Source: Harmonia axyridis (taxonomy: Eukaryota; Arthropoda; Insecta; Coleoptera; Coccinellidae). From it: a stretch of DNA of 64,000 nucleotides. Within the stretch, counting starts at the first letter, position 1, and the number at the start of each line of letters is the position of its first letter. Below, piece by piece: positions 44,151 through 57,115 of the stretch. The notes under the pieces were generated by a model that worked only from the letters and a program-made list of their open reading frames with translations, made no database searches and was not told the origin of the DNA. A program made the position numbers and the translations under genes. The stretch lies in NCBI RefSeq assembly GCF_914767665.1, contig NC_059501.1:30728501-30792500 (forward strand). The letters run 5' to 3'.

Positions 44151-47100
44151 CAATGAATAGAATTCAAAATGAATTTTGGATCGAGTGGAAGGCAAAACTT
44201 TTGCGCGACTATCGCTATCAAACTCAACTTTTAATCAATGGATAAACCTCTATTTATTTTAGTTAATGTAAGAGAACATTTGACACATGTATACTCTGTA
44301 TGAATTTTCAATGAATTGAATATTAATGAATGATTTGAAGGAAATGTGAACCGCTTAATTTTCGTGTACCATTCCTGGCAATTGGAGACTCTGAATACTT
44401 TCATGTGCTTCATTCCACTGCACACCAACATTTGAAATAGTAAATAATTTTTTCATTGTATGAGATGAGATTTTTTGTAAATGCATTTATTCATACTATA
44501 TTCACAATAAATCAAGTTGAAGGAATTATTTCTTCTCTATTCGGATGAAAAGTTTTAATTATACGATACTTCTAGAATGCATTATGAATATTCCAGTGAT
44601 TATGTTATATATAAAAACTGAATTTTAAACTGGTTGGCTCTGTTGTTCCAGAAATATTCAGTTATATTTTTTATCCTGATGTAAGTTACTAAGGTTCTGG
44701 TCCGCGATCAACATGAAATTTGGTTCAAAATTATGGAAATATATCTACACACAATATTTCCATTATATTTAATGGATTTGGTCCTTCTTCTTCTTCAAGT
44801 ACCTATCCGCTCCGAATGTTGGCAATCATTCGGTCCACACTTGGAGGAAATTGAAGTAGACAAAATAATATAACAAAGTAATTTTCACTAATCTTTTTAA
44901 TGTTTGCAACAATTGTAATTAGTCGAATGGTAACCTGGAAAGCCACAGACGCCAAAATGTTGGTGAACAATTGTGACAATCATTAAAAAGATTAGATCTG
45001 TTGTCGTAAGAATTTTTTTTTCTACCGAAAAAAACTAGACCACTAGAGAACTAGAAAACTCTAGTGTTTTCTAGTTCTCTGATGAGACGATCAAAAAGAA
45101 ATTTTCAATAAAGCTTGAAATGATTTGTTTATACCTGCATACATACCTCAACTCAGTCAGATATGTTGTTACTGAAATATTGGGCAATTTTTTCAGATAT
45201 TCTTCTTGAACTTTCTTTGGTTCTGTTTACACGATCAATATAGAATGCTAACTAAATCTGGAATATATAATTAGCTGTTATTGTATTTATGGACGTTCAG
45301 ACAGAATAGAGTTTGATTATGCATTGTTTGGAAATTCAATACTTTGGACGTATGGATTCTGTAATTTTTCAGTTGAAATATAAATCACGTACAGGTCATA
45401 CCTCCGTATGGAACGTTTATACTATAGTTCAGAATAAACTATTATTATTATTATTATTTATTTATCTTCAGTAAGTTAAATCTAAAGGTGTTACGTACCT
45501 ACCTTTAATGCAATTTCAGTGCTACAAAGTTCAAATAATAATTCAGACACTACAGTTCCAATTCGTCCCCCAGTTAATGTCGATGGATCAGTGGTCTTTT
45601 GAAAATCAGACTCAATTTAAAAAAAAATGAAGATCAGTCCACCAATTTACTCTTGAAATATTCTATAAACACACATAGTCTCAAAGGACAATTTTATTTC
45701 TTATCACTCATCATATTTCTTTCGTTGATATGGTGCGCTTTGATTTGATGCAAACAATTTTCAAAATGAATAATCCTTGATATTATTAGCAATTTTTATA
45801 CCTCTTCACCTAAAAAGGACCAATTCATTTTCAACTTGTTATCTATGACTAAGGACGGCTGACAATTTTTTAATCTACAGAATATACTTGATGTCCCTGA
45901 TTGGTTGAAATTTCTGAACAGCGCCTTTAATAATCTGCAATTTCTATATTTTTTGATGGTAATCAGTAGACCTCTGTAATTTTCTTAGAACACAAGTTTT
46001 CAAAGTTAATCTATCTATAAATCAAATGAGGGACTTTTGCTGACTCATTCCATTGATATTAGAAAGAACATCAGTAGGTATTTGAATTTTGGAGGAAATC
46101 ATCAGTATGTGATGAAATATTAATATTATAAGGATTTAAAGGAATCTATGTATCACAAAAAACTTTCCTTGTGCATTACTAAATAGTAAGTTTTTTTTAT
46201 TCATAGATTCTATAATTTTATAGATCTGGCGTTCAAGTTTCAAATTTGTGAATATAGTACCTAAGTTTTCGAACTATTTCACAAGGAGGAAGATGAAACA
46301 ATTTCAAAAAGTATCAGTTTTTCGAATTGCACAGTTTCGAATAATTCTGTTTTTTTGTTTTGTGGATATTATATTCTCCCTTCTTTCTAGGGAAATGAAT
46401 ACTTGAATATCAGAAGTGAATATTATATAACATTTTGAAATCATTACTGAATCAAAATTTGAAAAACGCAAAAATATTTAGCCTTTTTTTTTGGGAATGA
46501 GTGTTGAAATGGAGTGAACTTTTCGAAGAGCTTTCATTGAGTTGGACTATTCTTTAAAATATATATATACTGTTATTCAAAAGAAAAAACAAACCCTCTA
46601 ATAAAACATTCATAATTATTTTTCTATAGAATCTATAGAAGTTTTGTAGGATGGAACAAAATAATAAGTCATAGTGTAAAATGTGCTGTTTTCTTTTGAA
46701 AAAGAAGCTCAATCGTTGATGCATTCACGTCATCGTACCCCACAAAATCGATCGTTCATCGTTTTTGTCTCCCTGACACATCCCATCGAACTCTCAACAA
46801 GCAGAAAAACAGTGATCGTTATCGGACATGCTTGGATAAGTGGCTTCCAAGAAAAACACGCTAAATTTTTTAGGCTTCTATGGTTCTCCCGCACGCTTTC
46901 TCATTGATTTCGCATGATGCTGCTCTCACACACAGCACTTGTAGCTCACTCTTCCTTTGGTAACATTATGCGACCTGCTAATGCCTTTAAGTCCCCCAAC
47001 ATCATAGGGACTGTGATTTCCAGCTCCAGCGTTTCGTTCATTGCCAAGTTAATTAGCTGGATGAGAGGGTGTCTTAATAAATCTATCTCGTCCTGTTGTT

Positions 47101-48038
47101 GTTGTTGTTAGAAGTAAACTCATTACATGAACGTGGGGTTAATTTCTCGAGGTTGCTGCATGTTGATAAGCAATAACGTGTTAGTAACAATTTAATATGT
47201 GGTTTAAAATATTGTTTTCGAGCATAAGAAAATTAACTGATAGACTTGTTTGCTACGTCTTTTATCTGCTTCACCGTACTGAGCTACTGAGCCATTATAA
47301 TTTGGTGTCTTGAGTTGCTGAATCCTCGTATTTTCTCATTTACACTATATTCATTTCTTCATTAATGATTACGAAATATTGCGATTAAATCTATCGCCTG
47401 AAGGTATCAGGAGGACCTACTCCCCAAGATTGATTTTGGTCTGTTGCTTTTCGAGAAACATTTCTCGAAAAAATATCATTTGAACTTTCTCCAATAAATT
47501 TGACAATAGAATATGGTGGAGAATTATTAACCTAAAAATTTGGATACCCTGTATACATGCAGGGGAATTAGAATTCAATAATCTCCAAAGGACCAGGAGC
47601 AGCCTAATGGAAAAAGTATCACTCGTTAATTTTTCTGAAATTCATGTATTTAATAGAATATAACCTCCTAAACAAGAAGGTATATGAGTCCAACTCAATC
47701 CTATGACTAGTTTTCGAAATACAGGCTGTCGAAGTTGGAAAATGGTATTTTTTTAAAGAACATTTTTAGTAGGAAAACATCTTGAATGAAACACTTTTGC
47801 GCGACAAATATTTCTTACCCATAAGGTAATATTTTAGAATGGTTTCTAAAAAAGAATATAGTTAAATACGGGGTGAGTCAAACATTATTCAAAATAAAAT
47901 TCAATTCGTAGATAACTCACCCTGTAGTTAAAACACCAAACCCCTGGGAGAGGGCACACCTCGTAAATATATATAATGACTGAATCACATAGTGACGACA
48001 ATTCGTTCAAATTGAGCCTAAAAATGGCGAATGAGGAC
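44151..48038. other. No gene recognised; one (GAA)n-tailed retroelement end
   Basis: At 44783-44840 the minus strand shows a retroelement 3' end like that at 11809 (…TACTTGAAGAAGAAGAAGG). Near 44896-44980 an imperfect palindrome with TTAATG/CATTAA ends is present. CACCCTGTA-type words lie near 47548 and 47927. The remaining short ORFs resemble nothing known. Confidence 0.35.
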
Positions 48039-48045
48039 ATAGAAC

Positions 48046-48523
48046 CATAGTATAAGTAAAGGATAGTAAGCCAATCGCCGTTTGACGGCAAGGAAATAGT
48101 CACCAGGGGTCGCTACTGTAGTTGGATTTGCAGAAGTAACTCGACAATAGATAGCGCTGAATCATGAGCTAGAGATGCCACAGAAATAATACGATAATTC
48201 ATTCAGTGGCGTGGTTGAAAAGGGGTCGCATGACACTGCCAACAATTCTTATGTTATTATTAAGTTATCACAAATACACGCCACTGGCGTAAATGCTCAT
48301 TACAGAGCAGAAAAAATATCAAAATATAGAAATCTTCTGACCACTTCATTTCAAATATTTTAGCTCTTCAAAATAACACCGATTTTTTTCAGAGGGCTCC
48401 ACTGTACGGACCAATTTTTGACAGTAAAATTCGAGTAAAACGTGAGTACAACTAGATGGCGATCAACATCAACAAAATCGAAAAAAGCACTACACTGGCT
48501 TACTATCCTTTCCTTATACTATG
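48046..48523. mobile_element. 478-bp MITE with 28-bp TIRs and a 7-bp target duplication
   Basis: Inverted ends CATAGTATAAG(T/G)AAAGG...TAGTAAGCCA match at 27 of 28 positions (48046-48073 and 48496-48523). ATAGAAC flanks both sides exactly (48039-48045 and 48524-48530). No coding content. The duplication length is close to that of hAT or MULE elements, but the TIR is not one I recognise. Confidence 0.85.
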
Positions 48524-48530
48524 ATAGAAC

Positions 48531-49271
48531 CATAGAACTTAAGAATACAATTCACTGAACTGAACTGACACTCGTCAAAATCAAAATTTTTGGGCCTCTT
48601 AGTATTTGATTGTATATAGAACGAATTTATTTAAATGAAGAATACTATAGTGACTAAATAAAATGGGCCTTACATTTTTAATGAACCCCCAAAAGCAGGT
48701 AAATGGAGAATGTAAACAAAAAGCCGCCATATTAACGCTCAGCCAATCGAAAACGAGACCACGCTTTTCGCCACTGTGGTTTATCAAGTCACTATACTTG
48801 GCTCGAGAAAGACTCGCCAAATTATAATGTCGAACAGTATTGGCTTTGTCATGACCAGTTTTTGAGATACAAAGGGTAATTAATATATTAAGAGGGGCGA
48901 CCGTTATTACAGAAGTTGTCAAAAACATGGATACAACGAAATTTGCTTACAGGGTAACGGTAAGAGACACGTTGGTGTGTACTTATTGTTATTTTGTCAT
49001 TGTTCAATGAAAGAAATTGTACAAGATATAATGATGCCCCAACAGTTTCACGTGGGTTTTCATTATTTCATCACTGAATAACATTTAGCGTTATTTTCAA
49101 GTTGTTCAAGACGAAGAATCAGAAAATAAGCAATGTTCAGTACTTGAACAAGATGAATTTTGTGAAGATGTGAAATTGAATCTTTTTTTTTAAATTGTCC
49201 ATGCTATTGTTTGGAGAAGATTTAATTCTTGAGAACGACGTGGATCTGATAACTCAAAATTCTCCCTCAGG
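48531..49271. other. No gene recognised; CpG-richer patch near 48700-48810
   Basis: On the minus strand 48780-48700 has CGATTGGCTGAGCG (an inverted CCAAT-type word) and AATATGGCGGC, a consensus YY1/Pho-type site. The CTCGAGAAAGACTCGCC word is shared with about 29883. It could be promoter-like, but no gene start is visible. Confidence 0.3.
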
Positions 49272-50189
49272 CCGCATTTCTCCCGATCCGATCCGATCCG
49301 ACGTTGTCCGATGGTCGGACGACGTCGGAAGAAAAACAAACACCTTTATCTTAAGGTTGTAGACTACTTTGCGCTGAAACTGCAATTCCGCTAGATGGAG
49401 CTACCCGAAAATTTTTGGTAGATTTGTACCTGACACACCCATTCAATTTGAAGAACCGCCTGTTTGGTATTTATTGCCCCTAATAAAATCTCAACTCTCG
49501 ATGAAGCCCAGCAAAGAGTAAATTTGTGTTTCTGTAAACTTTAGAAATTCAGTTCAGTTTAGATACAGTGGCGTATCCTAGGGGGGGATAAGGGGGATAT
49601 ATACCTCCCAGAAGGAATATCCATTATATGTAACAACCTTATATATCACAATCTTATTATGAGTAAGCAAAATTCTTTGGAAAACTTCTTCAAAAGAAGG
49701 AAAATTTGTTATATTTGTTTAGTTATATATTACTAAATAAGATAATTACTGTAAATATTGTGAATTCAGAAATGACAATGAACCACTGTCATGGACGTAT
49801 ATCGAATATGGATAATAGAAAAAAATATATGATTATCTCTGAGTGTATGATTTCACAGAGAAAATCATAAAGAGTGCATATTGAGATTTCTAGAATGAAA
49901 AATTCGAGAAGCTTTTGAGTTCTCATTTTATGCGCCTTTGGAGACCACAAAAGTGGGTATAGGAATATAAGACATGTGATTTATTAGGTTATTGTTGTCG
50001 GTTTGTTTATCTAGATGAGAATTTCTGATATTCTACTGAAATTCAAAATGATTATTTGACATTTGACACGTAAAAAAATGAGTGAAGGCAATAAGAAAAG
50101 GAACACTTGGGGTTTTTACAGATATATTCAGCTCATCTAAGTTCAATATTTAATAATTTTTTCAAATCGGATAAAAAAGGTTATTGTCA

Positions 50190-50560
50190 AATAAAAGTCA
50201 CTTTTGATAGTTATTTGTTTTATTAGGCGGCAAAGCAGTAAATTGACTACCTCAGCTGAATTCCTAGTCACGCTACGCTCGGCCATGTATAAGTATTGAT
50301 CTTTTAATTTTTTTTGTAGTGATAAATTGAAATGAAATTTCATACAAATTGCAATTGTTCGATGGTTGGTTGCTATGGAAATGTATATGTCCATAATAAT
50401 TGTAGTTTGAAATTTTTTTTTTCCATTAATCATTTCTGATGATGCCTAAGCATGAAAGTACTTACTTTGCTGCGTAGGCAGGAAAAGTAATACTTTACTG
50501 ATTGATATGTGTCTGCAAAATTGAAATTTGTTGTCAATCGGAGAAAAAATATTTTATAAG
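50190..50560 (+). repeat. Dispersed repeat, copy 2 (partner at 39060-39630)
   Basis: Lies inside the 4.1-kb TIR element, downstream of the YqaJ gene. The same block outside the element at 39060-39630 suggests either a separate insertion here or that the other copy is a fragment of a related element. Confidence 0.6.
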
Positions 50561-50625
50561 TGTATTTAAATTTCAAGAACTTTTTTTGGTAAGCGAGGGA
50601 AAGCCCTACGCGTTGAAGCATAAGT

Positions 50626-51516
50626 TCAAGATTCTGGCTCGCGAACTTGCATTCCTCTTGGAATTCTCCCATCTATTATCTCCGGGAGAATACAATTTTC
50701 ATAGAATTCTCTCAATTTTGGTACCATAATATTCTTCCAGATATTCTCATCTCTTTTAATGGTTTCTACGTGAAAATCGTTGTCGCAGTATAGAATAAAA
50801 TCACAATATTCTCTTCTGCATATGTTCAATTGGCCCTGAATCTGGAAATAGTAGTTGTGATTCTTCTTCAACCTGTAAAAATTATTTTCAATGTGACGTA
50901 TCATAATTATAATGCAACATTATAATCCATGAAATGTTTCTTACCTTAATCCATCCTGATGAACAGTATAGCATTTCGATTTTTTGTTTTCACTAAGCTT
51001 ACACTTTACAGATTGAAGGCATTTGACCTCTATCAGACCATCATGCTTGATCAGTCCATCAGGCGAGGCACCTAAGAATGGGAAATCGGGATCTATTATG
51101 AAGCCACAGCGTGTTACTTCAACATTTTTCGTGGCTTCATATATTTCAATAGCCCGATTCTCATTAACTCTGCCATATAAAACTCCCGGAGTGTTTATTG
51201 GTTTTTTGGAGAGGAGGCATTTCACCAAATTATGGCAGGGTGTTGTCCTTCTTCTTTTCACCACTGCTCCGAAATTCGATGATGTGAGGTAATCCTGTCG
51301 ATATTCCCTCCACAATACATTATCGTGTTGTCCTCTTGTTTTCATCTCTATTTCTTGTATGGATGAATCCCCTGAAATTCTGTCCCGTAGGTTCTGAAGG
51401 AAAATTATTTTCTTCTCCTCTATTTCAATTTCAGCCATGTCCGGTTGCGAAGCATTTGGTCCGTAATTGGAATCAGGACCAACACATAGTTTTCTTGATT
51501 TCGACGGAATAATCAA
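50626..51516 (-). CDS. YqaJ-type PDDEXK nuclease, two exons
   Basis: Exon A (51516 to 50945) and exon B (50872 to 50626) are joined across a 72-bp intron with consensus GTAAG donor and TTTTTACAG acceptor, restoring ...HQDGL|RLKKNHNYYFQIQGQL without a break. The domain is a YqaJ/lambda-exonuclease-type nuclease: LTSSNFGAVVKRR, GRVNENRAIE, then LGASPDGLI with Asp153 and GLIEVKC with Glu163 and Lys165, the D...ExK active site. The FQIQGQLNICRREYCDFILY block and PEIIDGRIPR complete the fold. All catalytic residues are present. Lambda exonuclease relatives degrade one DNA strand for recombination; in insects this domain is often attached to Mutator-like transposases. The start shown is the open frame; the true upstream exon is missing or deleted. 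Confidence 0.75.
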
Positions 51517-51560
51517 AAATTTTGCTAATTGTGTAGCTTATACAATTTACAAGTCCTACC

Positions 51561-51667
51561 TTTTTTATTCCAGCAGTAGTCTGACTATACGTTTTTTGCG
51601 TCATGAACGGAATGTCCATAATGGCGAATAATTCCTCACATTGATATTTACCAATTCCTATTGACAT
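51561..51667 (-). pseudogene. Start of a Mutator-like transposase domain
   Basis: A short frame reads MSIGIGKYQCEELFAIMDIP then FMTQKTYSQ and ends at a GTAGG donor. From memory, insect proteins with a Mutator-like domain (PF20700 type) followed by YqaJ have this IGIG...LEE.FA.MDIPFMS.KTY segment some 500 residues ahead of the nuclease. Here it is only ~65 bp from the nuclease exon, so the transposase core is deleted. Confidence 0.5.
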
Positions 51668-53035
51668 ATTGCCCCATACTTTTTACTTCAGGTAGAAAAA
51701 TTCTCAATATTTTTCACAATTCTTTGCTTTAAATTCAAATTTGGAATAACGATTTAACGTTCAACTCTTCGAGTGGAAAGAGATGTATATTGTTCTCTTT
51801 CTCTAGGGCAATAAATCAACTAACGAAAAAGATTATTTAAAAAAAATATTGCAATTTCTTAAACTTTTATGACATGAAATTTTCAAGGAGGTATGTATAC
51901 AAGAATGGCTTCACGAAGCGAAAAATTTTTACTATAAATTTTTTCAAGTTAATATTAATGAAGGAAGTACGAGAAAATTTTCTTAATCAAGAATTGCCTA
52001 TTTTCAGGGTTAAATTTAAATGGTAAATATTGTAGATAGAGTTTCGGGAATAGGGAGTTTTTCAAAAGAAATTTTTTTTTTTGAGAATTTTTTGTCAGAT
52101 TTCTGAAATATTAATAACTTTCCACATTTCGGCAAAAATCCAGATACCTTTTTTTCATCTTAATTTCTTTATGACTTTTGAAATTTTCTTTATGATACTA
52201 AGCGCTCAAAATGTAATTCTCCAGACATCATTACGAATAAAATCAGCTAGCATATATATTTTAGGAACAGTATCGTTTCTAATTTTAACAATGATTTCAT
52301 AACAAGTTTTCTACCTTTCCCTATTCTTCAGTGCAATATTGTCATAAACTAGTAATGTACACAATTTTAGCCAATCAGAGAAACCCTACCCTCGTAAATC
52401 ATAAAAGTGTCATTCATCTCGAGCCATAAAATACAGTCCAAGATTCTATTGGCGTTCATGTTGCAAAAAGGCGTAAACCTTTGGGAGGCGTTCCAAAAAG
52501 CATAATTCCATATGAAAATCATCTACAATTAGAGCAAATCAAGCAATTTTAAAAAAATTTTTGCACCAATTCAAAACACATAATATCACTGAACATTTGT
52601 GGATGAGTTACTTGAAATGAGAAGTCTCTCTGAAGCTGAATAGTCATTTAAAGAAAGTGTTCAATTTCAAAGTTCGATTTGCGGAATACTATCGATTTTT
52701 TTTTGGAAATCGAGACGGGATCTTCAAGTTCACTATATCACGTCATTGTTCACTCAAAAAATGAAATGAATCCGACCTGTACTTTGGAATTGGAATGCAC
52801 TGAAATTAGCACTGAAATAGCAGTGGTATGAACAAGGTATTGAACACCCTTAATGTCAGTGCCTACAATTGAAACGAAGCTTCCGAATTCTCGATTCCCG
52901 ACGACTCACGACACTATCCGATTTGACGGCCGATCAATCATGTTTGGTTCCAGTCCGACGTTTCTAATCCGACCCGTAGTTAGTAAAGTATTAAAGTTAA
53001 AACTTGCTGTTAAATAGTAATCAAATTTTTTAAAA

Positions 53036-53260
53036 ATGACGGGAAAAATTGATAAGGAGTTGTTAATACAGCTTGTGAGAGATGAACCTCGTAAAGTTGT
53101 AAAAAATTCTCCTCTCGATCGATCTAAATTGAATTCATGGACCCATGTCTTTGTACTACGTTTCTTTAGTAGGGCGTTGTTTTCCAGAAAAAACCAGCAC
53201 AAAAAATCATCATCAAAATCACTCATTTTGTTACCACGTGTTTACTGCAATAGCTTCTAA
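53036..53260 (+). CDS. Small ORF near the right TIR, possibly MADF-like start
   Basis: The 74-codon ORF begins MTGKIDKELLIQLVRDEPRK. MADF domains often begin with a similar D.ELLIELVR..P, and MADF/SANT proteins accompany the transposase in Harbinger-type elements. The rest does not match, and another frame overlaps it. Weak call. Confidence 0.2.
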   Translation: MTGKIDKELLIQLVRDEPRKVVKNSPLDRSKLNSWTHVFVLRFFSRALFSRKNQHKKSSSKSLILLPRVYCNSF

Positions 53261-53575
53261 AACAAACTGCAGTAGAACGGTAGGCAGTATACAGTTAAAC
53301 GGATTACGTCGGGACCAGTGTAGGCAATCATGTCTGACGTCATCGGATACCGATGGACGGATAACTTCGGATCGGATCGGATCGGGAGAAATGCGGATCT
53401 AATGTAGGTCCAGACTTACACTCGCTGTTATATCACTAGTTACATCACAGAAATCGTGAGTGGAATTCAGTGACTTTGCTTTCTCATCTTCTTCTGTAGC
53501 TTTACTTTTTTCATATATATATCCATGATATATTCGAGGATTTATTACCGGTACTTTGTAATAAGAGATAAGTGT

Positions 53576-53800
53576 CAAGTGGACGATGTAGTCAGATGGA
53601 TATAGAGAAGGCGGAGAGAGTGGAACCAGCATGTGGACATAATGAGCCCAGATAGAATAGCAAAGATCACCAGGGACAACAAAACCCTCCGAAGAAGACT
53701 CATCGGACGTCCACCAAAACAATGGCGAGACAGCTAGCAATCCACGTCACAGGAGACATAGACCGAAAAAAACAGGCCTTCCAAAGAAGAAGAAGATATA
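53576..53800 (+). pseudogene. 3' end of an RTE-like non-LTR retroelement with GAA tail
   Basis: A frame with one stop reads QVDDVVRWI then RRRREWNQHVDIMSPDRIAK and LIGRPPKQWRDS, the conserved tail segment found after many insect endonuclease-reverse transcriptases (pattern RR..W..HV.RM...R..K....GRP.KRW.D). It is followed by AAGAAGAAGA at about 53786-53795, a (GAA)n tail. The upstream reverse transcriptase is missing. Confidence 0.65.
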
Positions 53801-56173
53801 TTCGGTTTTTTTTTGTCTTGAAATTTAAATTCAATTCTGAAAATGACATAACCAAAAGAAATGTCAAAATAACTAAAACTGTACAAATTGAGTACACGGT
53901 TAACAAATTGAATAACTGAATTCATATTAAGACGTTCCGGAATTTTTGTATTTACTAATGAAATTTTTCCTCGTCGGTGCCTCATAGTTCAAAAAACGTT
54001 TTGTCAATTTGAACATTTTAAGTTATTTAGAATTTTCTTTTGGTTGGTTATTAATTTTGTCATTTTTAGAATTGGAATTATATTCCAAGGCAAAAAAAAA
54101 CGAAATATATCAAAAATATATTTTTTTGTGAAGGAATAGACACACAGTTGTCAATTTTTTGATATTTAGATAAAATCTTTCATTTCATTTCGTGTGTGAA
54201 TTCATTTCGGATTTACACATATAGGGTTTTATTCGAAATGATAGGCCAATAACAGAAGTTGGTTCTATTGATTGTCAGTATTTCGACGCTTGGTAAACAT
54301 AGAATCAGATATTATTTACGAAGATATATATAGCAAATTGATCCAACTTTACGCAATACCAAAACCTGCCTGTTTATCCATCCAAACATTTCACTATGGT
54401 CCGTATTTTGACTTGGAGTTTGGAATGTCAACACTATTTCCGACAAACTAATGGGAAACTAATCCTTGTGCGAAGTGGAAACAACTGTTTGCTCGGTGTT
54501 GGCCCTGTATTACTCCATGTCAAGAGGTTAGATTAGACGACTAAAATGTATAGTTGCTTCAGCACAAGATATGCACATTCCGTGTTTAACCCTGGATTAT
54601 TTGGAGGCTGCCTCCTCTTTGTCGCCTAATCACAAGTAAAGCAACTGGGTTTCCCAAGAGTATTATTAGTTTTCAGCAAGTAAAACCGATAGTGAAAACA
54701 TATCAAACTAGGTAAGTTTCTTAGTTGACATTGAAGATTAGTGTGGATCTGTATATCTTCTAATGCTGCATTTATTGTTTGAAATATCGGAATATTATTC
54801 TCCATAATAATCTATTGTATTTGTTTAACTGAAAAAAAAGAGATTAAGTAATGAAAAAATTGTTCCATATAATATATTATGATGAATCCTCGAAAATACT
54901 ATTCTTTCAGCTCTGGGAAAACTCCGCGTTGAGGTATATTATGATAATTTTCATGATTTCATATATTTTTCATAATGAAAAAATTCGAAAATACAAATAC
55001 AACTCATATGAATTTCTCTGCCAATAGATGTGGAACTCGTCTTCAGCTCAGAAAAGTCACACTATTTTCGATCTTGTAACACGTTCATCTGCAGAAAAAT
55101 AATACACATCTGTAACGCACACCTTATAATCAAAAAAGCCAATATTACCATAGAATATTGAAAAATATCGCATTTGTAAATGAGCAAGACGTATCATATA
55201 TCAGATAGAGATGAAATTTTCACGGAACTACTCACTTTTCAATCTGAACATTCGGAATAACAAAACAGATATGGAAATACCGGAAATTCTAGGTTGTGTA
55301 TCCTTAAACGAATGATTTTGCCCCAATAGTGATCCCAAGGCTTTCATTAGCTTCGGTATACTGTGAAGTGAATGTACTTGCAATTCTATCAGAGCTTCTT
55401 GCCTGAGAATACTCAATGAATCTGAACAATTATATTTCGGAAACTATTGACATGATAGCTTTCTTGAGTGCCAAAATACATGTGATGTTGAAACTACATA
55501 AAATCATTGGGACGTTTGCTGAATTTTAGTTCAGAAAATATTGAAAAATGAAATTCGAGCAAGTCTTTCCATTCGTCTGTAACTCGAGTTATAAACTTAC
55601 TTGGATGTTTCAGTAGCTGAAATTCTTTTTTTTTTGGCAGATATACTCTTTAATCAAGTAATTTTTTCTAGAAATACCAAATGATATTTTATTTTGAAGG
55701 TTGTAGAGTTTCTGTACCGGGTTTTTCACTATAATTTGACCCCCACTTTAACTTCGTACTAAAAGAGGTACAAAAAAATGTTTTCTACAAAAAATTCACG
55801 AAATCGACTAGTTTTTTTCAAATGATTTCACAAAACGAAATATATATAGGGTGGGCAACATATCGATAGCAACTTCATTTTTTCAAATAGAACATCCTGT
55901 ATATATTTCTATATTTGACTAGCTCTTTTTTCCCTGATTTCGAATATATAACATATGATTGGCCTATCTTTCTTATTCTGAGAGATAAAATAATGTACAA
56001 TTATTTTTTCAGTCAACATTGAATTATAAATTTCTTAAACTGCTTCTGAAAAAAAACAAATTCTAAAACACACATATACCATAAAAGATTATAAAAATAT
56101 ATTGATCTGAATACATATTAAAATTCATAGATTTGATTTTTTCCTTTTTTTTTAATTTTATATTTATTTTATT
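53801..56173. other. No gene recognised
   Basis: AT-rich. A GGGTGGGCAAC word at about 55850 and ACATCCTGTATA at about 55890 form a short, worn CAGGG-type pair. The remaining ORFs look random. Confidence 0.35.
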
Positions 56174-57115
56174 ATGGAATTGACTAAAACACTACCAATT
56201 AACTCGTCAAACCTTACCAAAGATGAAACTTATGTTTTTCACATAAACGATCTTAATATGAGCTTGTTGAGCAAATTGAAACAGAAATAAACTTCAATTA
56301 GGAGAATTTTGTCGTGATTTTCCATGAAATCGATCGTCTCTACAACACAAAATGTCACCATCATTGAGGGTGTCAAACTGATGTGTTTACTATATTCTTG
56401 AACCTGTTAAACTACAGGTGGAGTCTGCAATGTGTTGTTAGAATGTAGGAATCCTGATCCACGGTGTTAAATATCTGTTTTTGAAAAGATTATATGAATG
56501 ACAACATGTGAAGAAAGCTGAAACGGTTCAAAAAAATTATATGCATAGATCGGACACATGGAACCAATGCAAAAAACTCTGATCTTAACATAGTTCTAAT
56601 TAAAGATGAGAATAATATGGGATTTCCAGTAGCTCTTCTTTTGTCGAATAGATTGGATCAAACTATTCGATCTATTTTTTTAATGTATTGAAAAACAAGG
56701 TGGGCGAACCAATAGAAGCGGAATACATAATGACAGATGATGATGTGAAATATTACAATGCTTGGTGTCAGGTAATGGAGAATGTATAATTACTTGTAAT
56801 AGGTGTGATATATTAGAATCATTCACTTAGGTAATGGTAAAAAATGGTAGAAAAAACCAAGGAGACTTCTATGTACTTGGCATGTTATTAAGAACTGGAA
56901 CATTCAGGGAAGAAACAAACTCAAAAAAATTGGAAATAAAATGGAAATGAAGACAAGAATGAGGAGAATCTTGAAGGAAACATGCATACCAACTTTTATA
57001 AAGCTGAAAGAGGAATATTTCAAGCATTTTAAGGACGAACAGGAAGATGATTTCCTCGAATATTTACAGAGGTAAGTTGTCATGTAAATGAGATGCATTT
57101 TTGATATCTTACAAA

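Larger units (their letters stand above)
49272..53396. mobile_element. 4.1-kb TIR element carrying a Mutator-like/YqaJ gene remnant
   Basis: The ends CCGCATTTCTCCCGATCCGA (49272 onward, plus) and the inverse ending at 53396 match perfectly for about 31 bp through (GATCC)n-type repeats, then imperfectly to about 60 bp with TCGG/CGACGTC words. More (A)TCCGA-type words occur inside near 52915-52970. The element encloses a minus-strand, intron-containing YqaJ nuclease gene and a small plus-strand ORF near the right end. I found no clear target duplication, so superfamily (Mutator, ISL2EU or Harbinger-like) is open. Confidence 0.72.

Noticed and set aside
45075..45105. Another hammerhead (CTGATGAGA followed by GAAA)
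   Set aside because: No stem II can form between the two core parts and no cleavage triplet with matching stem III is nearby.
49262..49280. A target duplication for the 4.1-kb TIR element
   Set aside because: The flanks CTCCCTCAGG and ATCTAATGTA do not match at any length from 2 to 10 bp.
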